From contig OZ244865.1 in NCBI GenBank assembly GCA_965221075.1, forward strand, positions 124,001 through 188,000: a DNA stretch of 64,000 nucleotides, in the 5' to 3' direction. Shown here piece after piece: positions 37,050 to 44,126 of this stretch. Numbering within the stretch: the first letter of the stretch is position 1; the number at the start of each line of letters is the position of its first letter. The notes below the pieces were generated by a model. That model worked only from the letters and a program-made list of their open reading frames with translations. It was not told the origin of the DNA and made no database searches. The translations under genes and the position numbers were made by a program. The DNA is from UBA2970 sp965221075. GTDB taxonomy: Bacteria; Verrucomicrobiota; Verrucomicrobiia; Limisphaerales; AAA164-E04.

Positions 37050-38450
37050 CTACCGGGCCGCGGGCGGACCGCCTTCCTGCCGGGAGGCGTCCTCCGGGGG
37101 AAGGCCTCCGGCCCGGCCCTCCGTCCAGAGCCGGAGGTTCTCCAGCCTGAGCCGGCCGTGGGCGAAGTAGAGCGGCCCCAGCGACTCCATGCGCCGGGCG
37201 TACAGGCCGGCCAGGTCCTCCCGCTCGGGGGGAGGGCCCGGCGCCAGGACCGCGGCCAGGGCCTCGGCGACGGCCTGGTGCCCCCGGATCGAGGGGTGGA
37301 CGTGGTCCACCAGGAGGTCGCTTCCCAGGATCCCGAAGGGGCTCTCCGCCTCCAGGAGGGCCTGGGCGTCGATCAGGGGGAGGCGGGCGCGGCGGGCCAC
37401 CCCGGCGAGGGTCTCCCGCTCCGACTCGAGCATGCGCAGGGGGCACACGTCGAGCTCCTTGGCCCGCAGGAAGGCCTCCCGGGCCTCGGGGCCGCGTCCC
37501 AGGGACTCGAGCATGGTGCCGAGGGCGAAGTGGGCGTGGGCGTAGAGGGGGTCCAGGGCGATGGCCCGCTCCAGAAGGGCGGCCGCCCCGAGGGGATCCC
37601 GGCCGTAGAGCGAGCGCGCCCCGGCGGCCAGCTCCTCCCACCGCTCCCTCTCCTCCGGCAGCAGGCCCTCCCGGTGCACCGACTTGAAGGGAGGGCAGCT
37701 GCGCAGGTTGGCCGGGGGGGCCACCAGGACCAGGGGCACGCCCGCCTCGTCGCACATCCGGGCCATGGCCTCCAGGTTGCGGCGGAACTGCCGCCCCACC
37801 TCCCGCCTCCAGGCGGGATCCCTGCGGTAGGCCTCCAGCCCGCCCCGGTGGTCGAGCAGCGCGTCCACCTCCGCCGGAAGCGCCCTCCGGAGCGGCTCCT
37901 GGCGGGGCCGCCCCCGGAGGAGGCGGTAGAGTCGCAGCGAGGAGAGCCCGTAGGGATCCTGGCGCCGGACCTCCTGGCGCTCGAGGAACTCGTTGTGCCC
38001 GGTGCACAGGACGATCCAGTCGGGGCGGTAGCGCTCCAGGCACTCCCGCAGCACCGGCAGGAGGCGGTAGCTGGCGTAGGAGACGCCGCCGCAGTTGACC
38101 ACCTCGACCTCGCGGGGGGCGAGGCGCCGGGCCAGGATCAGCTCCAGCCAGGCGGGAAAGGCGGTCTCGGGCCCCCAGGGGCGCCCCTGGACGGTGGAGC
38201 CGCCCAGGACGAAGATCCGGAGGGCGCCCTCCCGCTTCCCGGCCCTGAACGACACGCGCGCGAAGTGGCTGGTGCGGACGGCCGCGGTGCGGAACTCCCC
38301 GCCGGAGAGCTCGAAGAGGGGGCCGGTCCCGGCGAGGGGCGGCCCCGGACCGGCCCTCTCGGACCAGCGGAGCGCCCCCTCGGCCAGGGCCAGCAGCAGA
38401 AGGCCGAGCGCCGCCGATCCCAGGCGGAGGATCCACCGCCTGGCCCTCAC
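37050..38450 (-). CDS. SGNH/GDSL-type hydrolase with TPR segment
   Basis: 466 aa with one N-terminal membrane segment (ILRLGSAALGLLLLALAEGALRW), so probably membrane-anchored with an extracytoplasmic domain. SGNH blocks are visible: IFVLGGSTVQG (Ser), VVNCGGVSYASYRL (Gly), VLCTGHNEFLE (Asn) and DHVHPSIRGH (Asp-x-x-His). A TPR-like pair lies in the middle (LLERAIALDPLYAHAHFALGTMLESLGRGPEAREAFLRAKELD). Probable O-acetylesterase or lipase-like activity on a glycan; substrate unknown. GTG at 38450 was chosen because it forms a GTGA overlap with the moaE stop. Confidence 0.75.
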   Translation of the reverse strand: MRARRWILRLGSAALGLLLLALAEGALRWSERAGPGPPLAGTGPLFELSGGEFRTAAVRTSHFARVSFRAGKREGALRIFVLGGSTVQGRPWGPETAFPAWLELILARRLAPREVEVVNCGGVSYASYRLLPVLRECLERYRPDWIVLCTGHNEFLERQEVRRQDPYGLSSLRLYRLLRGRPRQEPLRRALPAEVDALLDHRGGLEAYRRDPAWRREVGRQFRRNLEAMARMCDEAGVPLVLVAPPANLRSCPPFKSVHREGLLPEERERWEELAAGARSLYGRDPLGAAALLERAIALDPLYAHAHFALGTMLESLGRGPEAREAFLRAKELDVCPLRMLESERETLAGVARRARLPLIDAQALLEAESPFGILGSDLLVDHVHPSIRGHQAVAEALAAVLAPGPPPEREDLAGLYARRMESLGPLYFAHGRLRLENLRLWTEGRAGGLPPEDASRQEGGPPAAR

Positions 38451-38827
38451 CGGGGATGCTTCCAGACGGGAACCCTCCGCTTCATCTGGTCGATGATCCA
38501 CGCGGTCGCGGCGAAGGCCTCCTGCCGATGGGGGGCCGCCACCTCCAGCGAGAGCGAGGCCTCGCCCACGGCCACCCGTCCGGCGCTGTGCGCCACCCGG
38601 ACCGACTCCAGGGGCCACCGCCCCCCGGCCTCGTCGAGGATCCGGTGGAACTGGCGGAGGGCCATGGGGCGGTGGACCTCGTACTCGATCGCCTCGATGG
38701 CCCGCCCCTGCTCGTCGGCCCGGACCACTCCCAGGAAGCGGACCACCGCCCCCGACCGGCCCGAGGCGGGCGGAGGGGAGGGGGCGCCGTCCAGGGGCCC
38801 CTCGGCCAGGATCACCTCGCGCCTCAT
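38447..38827 (-). CDS. moaE: molybdopterin synthase catalytic subunit MoaE
   Basis: 126 aa. Large subunit of molybdopterin synthase, which adds two sulfurs to cyclic pyranopterin monophosphate. Motifs: GAVVRFLGVVRADEQG, IEYEVHRPMALRQFHRI, RVAHSAGRVAVGEASLSLEVAAPHRQEAF and the C-terminal IIDQMKRRVPVWKHP with the conserved active-site lysines. ATG at 38827 overlaps the moaD stop (ATGA). The other molybdenum-cofactor genes are not in the window. Confidence 0.9.
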   Translation of the reverse strand: MRREVILAEGPLDGAPSPPPASGRSGAVVRFLGVVRADEQGRAIEAIEYEVHRPMALRQFHRILDEAGGRWPLESVRVAHSAGRVAVGEASLSLEVAAPHRQEAFAATAWIIDQMKRRVPVWKHPR

Positions 38828-39072
38828 GCGCCCCCCTGAACCGGCGGGAAGAGGGCCACCTCGTCCCCCTCCGAGAGCCGGTGGTCCCTGGGGCGGTACT
38901 CCAGGTTGACCGCGGCGAGCGCCGAGGGCTCCATCCGGGCCCACTGGGGATGCTCCCCGCCGAGGCGGGCGAGCAGGTCGCCGAGGTCGCTCCCCTCGCC
39001 GACGTCCATCTCCAACCGCTCCCGGCCCATGGCCTGGCGGAACCAGGAATGGAAGGTGACCCGCACCCTCAT
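38824..39072 (-). CDS. moaD: molybdopterin synthase sulfur-carrier subunit MoaD (ends Gly-Gly-Ala)
   Basis: 82-aa ubiquitin-fold sulfur carrier. MRVRVTFHSWFRQAMGRERLEMD at the N-terminus and the end SEGDEVALFPPVQGGA match MoaD. In active MoaD the C-terminus is Gly-Gly, which is thiocarboxylated. Here the last codon before the stop is GCA, so the translated chain ends in Ala after the diglycine. The extra codon results from the ATGA overlap with moaE (GCATGA). Trimming by a protease or tolerance of the extra residue would be needed. ATG at 39072 overlaps the hpt stop by 4 nt. Confidence 0.85.
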   Translation of the reverse strand: MRVRVTFHSWFRQAMGRERLEMDVGEGSDLGDLLARLGGEHPQWARMEPSALAAVNLEYRPRDHRLSEGDEVALFPPVQGGA

Positions 39073-39650
39073 TCTTCCTCCAGCACCCCGATGGACCGCA
39101 GGTTGCGGTGGCGGCCCCGGTAGTCCATCCCGTAGCCCACCACGAAGCATTCGGGCACCTGGAAGCCCGAGTGGTCGGCCCGGATCTCCCTGTCCCCCGC
39201 AGGGCTCCTCTCCAGGAGGACGCAGACGCGCACGTCCAGGGGACGCTCCCGGGCCACCTCGCGGGCCAGCCGCCCGAGGGTGCGCCCCCGGTCCAGGATG
39301 TCGTCCACCAGGAGCACCCGCCTCCCCTCCAGCTTCCTGCGGAAGCGAAGGCGCAGCTCCAGCTCTCCGGGCAGCGTCCCCTCCCGGTAGCTGGAGAGCC
39401 CCGCGAAGTCCACCTCGAACGGGAAGGAGAGGCGGCGCACCAGATCGGCCAGGAACACGAAGGAGCCGTCGAGGATCCCCAGGAGCACCGGATCGCCGCT
39501 CCGGTACTCCTGGGCCAGCTCCTCCGCCAGCTGGGCGATCCGCGCCAGGATCCTATCCTCCGGGATCAGGAGCCCGGAGATTTCGCCGGGCCACCCCCCG
39601 GGAGGCGGCCGCAGATCCTCCAGGGACACGCGGTGGTCCTGCCGGTCCAT
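39069..39650 (-). CDS. hpt: hypoxanthine phosphoribosyltransferase
   Basis: 193 aa. Purine salvage: hypoxanthine or guanine plus PRPP to IMP or GMP, in the cytoplasm. PRPP-binding motif RVLLVDDILDRGRTL, plus GILDGSFVFLADLVRRL and the C-terminal VVGYGMDYRGRHRNL region typical of type I bacterial HPRT. ATG at 39650 leads into a short hydrophilic N-terminus. It is the second gene of a minus-strand run (degenerate sulfatase, hpt, moaD, moaE, SGNH), with 25 bp to the sulfatase and 4-nt overlaps afterwards. Confidence 0.93.
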   Translation of the reverse strand: MDRQDHRVSLEDLRPPPGGWPGEISGLLIPEDRILARIAQLAEELAQEYRSGDPVLLGILDGSFVFLADLVRRLSFPFEVDFAGLSSYREGTLPGELELRLRFRRKLEGRRVLLVDDILDRGRTLGRLAREVARERPLDVRVCVLLERSPAGDREIRADHSGFQVPECFVVGYGMDYRGRHRNLRSIGVLEEE

Positions 39651-39675
39651 GCCTTCGGGCGGGTCCCCTCCCGGC

Positions 39676-41013
39676 TCAGGGCGCGGGCAACCGGCTGTCG
39701 AGGCGGCGCTCCAGCCGCCGGGCGGTGCGGGAGTAGCGCGAGGACAGATCCCGGCTCTCGGCGGGATCCCGGTCGAGGCGGAAGAGCTCCAGGGGGGCGC
39801 CGGGAGCGGACTGGACGCCCTTCCAGTTCCCGTCGAGGATGGCCCGCTGCAGGCCGCCGGGCCCGGGGCCGCTCCAGACCAGGGGGAGGGGGGCGCGCTG
39901 GCGGCCTCCCGTCAGCTCGGGAAGGAAGGAGAGGCCGGGAGAGCCGCCTCCGAGGATCTCGGCGATAGTGGCGTGCAGGTCGATCGTCGAGACGGGACGG
40001 GCGCTGGCGGTCCCGGGGGCGATGCGGCCCGGCCAGCGGGCCAGCAAGGGCACCCTGAGCCCGCCCTCGTGGAGGCTCCCCCCGGCGCCCCGCAGGCCTC
40101 CGGTGGAGGCGAAGAAGGCGGGATCGGCGCCGCCGGCCGGGGAGGGCCCGGAGGAGCTGGCGAAGAAGACCGCGGTGCGGCGCTCCAGGCCGTGTTCCTC
40201 CAGGCTGTCGAGGATGGCCCCCAGCTCGCGGTCCAGGCGGTGGATCATGGCCGCCAGCAGCTTCTGGGGCTCGGGCCACTCCTTCCTGGAGTAGGGGCGG
40301 GTGGTGGGGGACTCCAGCGGAGGGCGGGGGAGGCTGGCGGCGTAGTACAGGAAGAAGGGGCTGCTCCGGTTGAGGGCGACGAAGTTGGTGGCGGCCCGGG
40401 TGAACAGGTAGGGGGCGTAGGGCTCGCCGGGAAAGCTGACCGGCTCCTCGTTGCGCCAGAGCCGGTCCCGGGCGTAGTGGCTCCTGAGCTCCTCCTCCTC
40501 CAGGTAGCCGAACCACTCGTCGAAGCCCTGCACCGTCGGGATGCCGCCGCTTCCCGGCCCCCCCAGCCCCCAGAGCCCCAGGGCCAGGGTGCGGTAGCCC
40601 TTGCTCCGGGCCAGCGCCGCCAGGGTGGCGTCGCCGGCCTCCAGGTCCCTGTCCAGCGGACGGCCGGTCAGCAGCGAGGCGCGGGAGGCGGCGGGCCGGG
40701 GGCTCCCGGCGTAGAAGCGGGTCAGGCGCATGCCCTCGGAGGCCATCCGGTCCAGCCGCTCGGTGCGGAAGCTCTCCTGGCCGTAGCTGCCCAGATCCCC
40801 CCATCCCAGGCCGTCGGCCACCAGGACCACCACGTTGGGCGCGCCTGGCGGCGGCCCGGCCGCCGCCAGGACCAGGGCCCCCAGCAGGCAGAGCGGCCCC
40901 AGCAGGCGCCGCACGGGGGCCGGGGCCGGCCATGGGCGCCGCGTACCCGGCGGGGAAGGCGCCGCGCCGTCCCCGGGCCGGCCTTCGGCGACACTGGCCC
41001 GGAAAGGCGGCAT
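39676..41013 (-). CDS. secreted degenerate (probably inactive) sulfatase-fold protein
   Basis: 445 aa with a signal peptide (VRRLLGPLCLLGALVLAAAG). ATG 41013 gives a long N-terminus; GTG 40914, at the signal peptide itself, is an equally likely start. The sulfatase fold is clear (NVVVLVADGLGWGDLGSYG, RASLLTGRPLD, GFDEWFGY, HEGGLRVPLLARWPGRI), but key residues are replaced. The formylglycine site reads S-P-R-P-A-A-S-R with Pro107 where Cys/Ser is needed, the metal pair DD is D67-G68, and the second metal pair DN is Ser-Ser (FASSSGPS). Residue changes were checked on the DNA. Probably a pseudo-enzyme or binding protein. It precedes hpt by 25 bp. Confidence 0.85.
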   Translation of the reverse strand: MPPFRASVAEGRPGDGAAPSPPGTRRPWPAPAPVRRLLGPLCLLGALVLAAAGPPPGAPNVVVLVADGLGWGDLGSYGQESFRTERLDRMASEGMRLTRFYAGSPRPAASRASLLTGRPLDRDLEAGDATLAALARSKGYRTLALGLWGLGGPGSGGIPTVQGFDEWFGYLEEEELRSHYARDRLWRNEEPVSFPGEPYAPYLFTRAATNFVALNRSSPFFLYYAASLPRPPLESPTTRPYSRKEWPEPQKLLAAMIHRLDRELGAILDSLEEHGLERRTAVFFASSSGPSPAGGADPAFFASTGGLRGAGGSLHEGGLRVPLLARWPGRIAPGTASARPVSTIDLHATIAEILGGGSPGLSFLPELTGGRQRAPLPLVWSGPGPGGLQRAILDGNWKGVQSAPGAPLELFRLDRDPAESRDLSSRYSRTARRLERRLDSRLPAP

Positions 41014-41121
41014 GGAACCCGAGCCTAGCCGGATCCCCCGGAGGGGCTCAAGGCGTTTCCCGCTGGATCTCCCCGGCCTCCGGGGGGACAATCGCCCGGC
41101 GCTGCCGGACAGCGCACGGAC

Positions 41122-42006
41122 ATGCCGTCCACGAACCGCACCACCCTGGCGGGGGTCCTGCTCCTGCTGCTGGCCTCCCTGGGCCTCGAGGCCCAGCCGC
41201 CCCGCTTCGGCCCCGAGGGGGTCCCCTTCCAGCCGGGCGGCCGGGGGCGGGAGGGCCTGATCGGGGTTCCCGGCAGGGGCGACCGGGCCGGGGTGCCCGA
41301 GTGGACCGTGGACCGGAAGTTCCGCCAGGACATCTTCACCTTCGTCCGGGTGATCTACAGCAGCGGGGGGGGAGGCGGCTGGCGGATCGACTGGCCCGCG
41401 GCCGATCTCAACTTCTCCTACCGCCTGGAGGAACTCACCTCCATGAAGGTGGATCCCGAGGGGGAGTCCCTCCGCCTGGACGACGACAGCATCTTCGACT
41501 ACCCCTTCCTCTTCCTGATCGATCCCCGCAGCCTGTTCCTCTCCGGGGCCGAGGCGGCTAGGCTGCGCCTCTGGCTGGACAACGGGGGCTTCCTGATGGT
41601 GGACGACTTCTGGGGGGAGCAGATGCTGTCCCACTTCCTGAGGGAGATGGACAAGGTGTTCCCCGGCCGCAAGCCGGTCGAGCTTCCCCCCAGCCATCCC
41701 ATCTTCTCCTGCGTCTTCCCCCTGGAGGGGCCGCCCCAGGTCCCCAGCGAGGACTCCGCCCACCGCAACCGGGGCACCGCCCTGGAGTCCTGGGAGGACG
41801 AGATCAGCTGGGAGATCCCCCGTCCGGCCAGCTACCGGGCCATCCTGGACGACCGCAACCGCATCATGGTGCTGCTCTGCCACAACACCGACCTCTCCGA
41901 CGGGTGGGAGGAGGAGGGGGTCAGCCAGTGGTTCTTCTCGGCCTACTCCGAGAAGTACTCCTACCCGATGGGGATCAACATCGTCTACTACGCCCTGACC
42001 CACTAG
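41122..42006 (+). CDS. secreted DUF4159-family protein
   Basis: 294 aa. Signal peptide MPSTNRTTLAGVLLLLLASLGLEA, a Pro/Gly-rich linker, then the DUF4159 domain: FVRVIYSSGGGGGWRIDWPAADLNFSYRLEELTSMKV, DYPFLFLIDP, LRLWLDNGGFLMVDDFWGEQM, SHPIFSCVFPLEG, RIMVLLCHNTDLSDGWEEEG and a final YPMGINIVYYALTH. The fold resembles a class I glutamine-amidotransferase-like/flavodoxin domain in this family; function is unknown. In PVC bacteria DUF4159 genes often sit beside TolQ/TolR-type genes, as here, so a role in an energised envelope complex is inferred. Confidence 0.8.
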   Translation: MPSTNRTTLAGVLLLLLASLGLEAQPPRFGPEGVPFQPGGRGREGLIGVPGRGDRAGVPEWTVDRKFRQDIFTFVRVIYSSGGGGGWRIDWPAADLNFSYRLEELTSMKVDPEGESLRLDDDSIFDYPFLFLIDPRSLFLSGAEAARLRLWLDNGGFLMVDDFWGEQMLSHFLREMDKVFPGRKPVELPPSHPIFSCVFPLEGPPQVPSEDSAHRNRGTALESWEDEISWEIPRPASYRAILDDRNRIMVLLCHNTDLSDGWEEEGVSQWFFSAYSEKYSYPMGINIVYYALTH

Positions 42007-42037
42007 GGAGCCCCCGGCTCCCGTCCGGCCCGGCCGC

Positions 42038-42664
42038 ATGACCCTGCCCACCCTGATCGAGCACGGGGGCCCCGTGATGTGGCTGCTGCTGGTGGCCAGC
42101 GCCGGGGCCATCTGCCTGTTCGTGGAGCGCTTCCTCCACTACCACCGGGCCCAGATCGACTCGGTGGAGTTCACCAGCGGCATCCGCAACGTGCTCGGGC
42201 AGGAGAACGTGGTCGAGGCGCTCTCCATCTGCGAGTCGACCCCGGGGCCGGTGCCCCAGCTGGTCAAGGCGGCGATCCTGAGCCGCGAGGCGGGCCGGGC
42301 CGGGATCAGGGACTCGCTGGAGGACTCGGGGCGCACCGAGGTGGCCCGCCTGGAGGAGAAGCTGAACCTGCTGGGGACCATCGCCCAGGTGGCCCCCCTG
42401 CTGGGCCTGTTCGGGACCACCCTGGGGCTGATCGACATCTTCGGCCTGATCTCGGCAGACGGCGCGGTCTATCCCGAGATCGCCCGGCTGGCCGAGGGGG
42501 TCTGGCAGGCCCTGATCTGCACCGGGACCGGCCTGGCGGTCGCCATCTTCAGCTATGTGGCCCACAACTACCTGGTGGGCCGGGTCAGGTCGATCGTGCT
42601 CGACATGGAGAAGGCCTCCACCGAGATCCTCAGCATCGTCTCGGGCGCCCTGAGTCCGGAATGA
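42038..42664 (+). CDS. exbB: MotA/TolQ/ExbB-type proton channel protein
   Basis: 208-aa inner-membrane protein with three membrane segments: GGPVMWLLLVASAGAICLFVERF, LGTIAQVAPLLGLFGTTLGLIDIF and ALICTGTGLAVAIFSYVAHNYL. The LGLFGTTLGLI motif and the extended cytoplasmic loop are the ExbB/TolQ signature. It forms the pentameric stator that uses proton flow to energise an outer-membrane process through ExbD and a TonB-like partner. It is followed by exbD with an ATGA overlap and lies 31 bp after the DUF4159 gene. Confidence 0.9.
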   Translation: MTLPTLIEHGGPVMWLLLVASAGAICLFVERFLHYHRAQIDSVEFTSGIRNVLGQENVVEALSICESTPGPVPQLVKAAILSREAGRAGIRDSLEDSGRTEVARLEEKLNLLGTIAQVAPLLGLFGTTLGLIDIFGLISADGAVYPEIARLAEGVWQALICTGTGLAVAIFSYVAHNYLVGRVRSIVLDMEKASTEILSIVSGALSPE

Positions 42665-43068
42665 GGTTCCAGACCAACGTCGCCATCTACAACGGGCGCT
42701 TCATCGCCGCCCCCTTCCTGTCGGTCTTCTTCCTGCTGGCCATCTTCCTGGCCCTGGGCACGCTGTTCGTCTCCCTGCCGGGAGTGCGCATCGACCAGGC
42801 CGACAGCCTCCGGCCCGGCCTGCCCCGGGTCAGCGTGGTCCTGGACGCCGAGGGGGGGATCCACTTCGACAGCAAGCTGCTCTCCCTGGAGGAGTTCCGG
42901 GACCGGCTCGGGCAGGCGGTCCGGGACTCGGAGAGGGCCCCCATGCTCCAGATCCTGGCCGAGGGGCGGGCCGGGACGGCCGCCCTGGGGCGCCTGCAGG
43001 GGGCGGCCCGCCAGGCGGGCGTCGCCGAGATCTACCTGGTCCTGCGGGGCGGGGAGGAGGGCCGGTGA
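42661..43068 (+). CDS. exbD: ExbD/TolR-type biopolymer transport protein
   Basis: 135 aa with one N-terminal membrane segment (FLSVFFLLAIFLALGTLFVSL) and a periplasmic domain (about 45-135) ending in VAEIYLVLRGGEEG. Segments RVSVVLDAEGGIHFDSKLLSLEEFRDRL and ILAEGRAGTAALGRLQGAARQAGV match ExbD/TolR periplasmic domains. The proton-carrying Asp usually found at the membrane entry (P-x-x-D) is not visible: the sequence before the helix is NGRFIAAPF. This is unusual and may change coupling. Starts in ATGA overlap with exbB; ends in GTGA overlap with the next gene. Confidence 0.8.
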   Translation: MRFQTNVAIYNGRFIAAPFLSVFFLLAIFLALGTLFVSLPGVRIDQADSLRPGLPRVSVVLDAEGGIHFDSKLLSLEEFRDRLGQAVRDSERAPMLQILAEGRAGTAALGRLQGAARQAGVAEIYLVLRGGEEGR

Positions 43069-43823
43069 GCCCCGGGGGAGGATGGTCCCGGGCCGGATGG
43101 GCCCTGGCGGTAGCCGCCACCTGCCTGGTCCAGGTGCTGCTGGCGGCCTGGCTCTCCAGGGGGAGCGCCCCCTCCCGGCCCGGGAGGGGGGACCCCGCCC
43201 GGCTCCTCCTGGCCTCCCCCGGGGCGGCCCGCTCCCTGCCGGACGACCACCCGGACCTCCTCTCCCGCCTGCATCCCCGGGGCTTCACCGGATCGCTCTG
43301 GGAGGAGGCGATCGAGCCCCCCGGAGACTACCTGCCCTGGCAGGAGCCCCACCAGTACTACCAGGGCGCCGAGGCGCTGATCGGGGGGGGCCCCGGACGG
43401 AGGGCGGTCCCCGCCACCCCCCTGCGGCCCGCCCCCTCGGTGGTCTCGCGCCCCCCCCACCGGCTGCTCGACTCCGAGCGCCCTCCGGACATCCCTCCCC
43501 GCTCCCGGATGGTCGCCGACGGGGAGCTGGCCAGCTTCCTGCCCGGAGCGCTCCCCCCCCTTCCCGCCTTCGCCCATCCCCGGCGCCTGCGCCCCACGGT
43601 GGTCTCGGTGGCCGCCGACCGCTTCGGATGGCCCCTGTGGACCACGCTCCTCTCCAGCAGCCAGCCCCGGGAGCTCTGGCCCCCCGGAGGGCTGCCGGAG
43701 GCCGACGCCTTCGCCCTGCGGTGGATCCGGGAGCTCCGCTTCGGGCCCGACGAACAGGACCGGGACTGGCCCCGGGAGGCGACCCTCACCTTCCACTGGG
43801 CCCTCCGGGAGGAGCTCCGTTGA
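43065..43823 (+). CDS. TonB-like energy transducer candidate
   Basis: 252 aa. One N-terminal membrane anchor (GWALAVAATCLVQVLLAAWL), a long Pro-rich periplasmic stretch (about 95-170), and a C-terminal domain in which VVSVAADRFGWPLWTTLLSSSQP and ADAFALRWIRELRFGP ... ATLTFHW resemble the TonB C-terminal fold (sequence style VxVxFxxxG ... DxxAlxaVrxWrFxP ... vxvxF). Position directly after exbB-exbD supports this. The similarity is weak, so it is a candidate only. GTG start in a GTGA overlap with exbD; its stop overlaps the next TTG start. Confidence 0.55.
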   Translation: MSPGGGWSRAGWALAVAATCLVQVLLAAWLSRGSAPSRPGRGDPARLLLASPGAARSLPDDHPDLLSRLHPRGFTGSLWEEAIEPPGDYLPWQEPHQYYQGAEALIGGGPGRRAVPATPLRPAPSVVSRPPHRLLDSERPPDIPPRSRMVADGELASFLPGALPPLPAFAHPRRLRPTVVSVAADRFGWPLWTTLLSSSQPRELWPPGGLPEADAFALRWIRELRFGPDEQDRDWPREATLTFHWALREELR

Positions 43824-44044
43824 GCCCCTCGGACCTGCTCTTCGCCTACGTGGCCACGCTCCTCCTGGGGGTGTCGCTCCTGGGCTACTACTCCAGGCTC
43901 CAGCGCCAGCGCTTCGAGCCGCCCCGCAGGGACGACCGGGTCTTCCGCTGCGACAGCTGCCGCTACGTCTACACCGACGATCCCCAGGTGGAGCGCTCCC
44001 GCTGCCCCAGCTGCGGCGAGATGAACAGCCACTTCACCTTCTAG
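43820..44044 (+). CDS. small membrane-anchored zinc-ribbon protein
   Basis: 74 aa, too short to be found easily. TTG start at 43820 overlaps the previous stop (TTGA). One N-terminal membrane segment (LLFAYVATLLLGVSLLGYY), a basic stretch, then a rubredoxin/zinc-ribbon-like pair FRCDSCRYVYTDDPQ ... SRCPSCGEMNSHF with two CxxC motifs about 20 residues apart, likely binding Zn or Fe. It is the last gene of the DUF4159-exbB-exbD-TonB-like run, 82 bp before guaB3. A real gene is supported by the chained overlaps and the intact CxxC pairs; function unknown. Confidence 0.68.
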   Translation: MSPSDLLFAYVATLLLGVSLLGYYSRLQRQRFEPPRRDDRVFRCDSCRYVYTDDPQVERSRCPSCGEMNSHFTF

Positions 44045-44126
44045 CGGGGAGAGGCTGGAAAAAGGTCCCGGGGCCCGTTCGTTGCCTTGCGGGCGATCCC
44101 CCGCGGCTCATAGGATCGGAGGGCCT

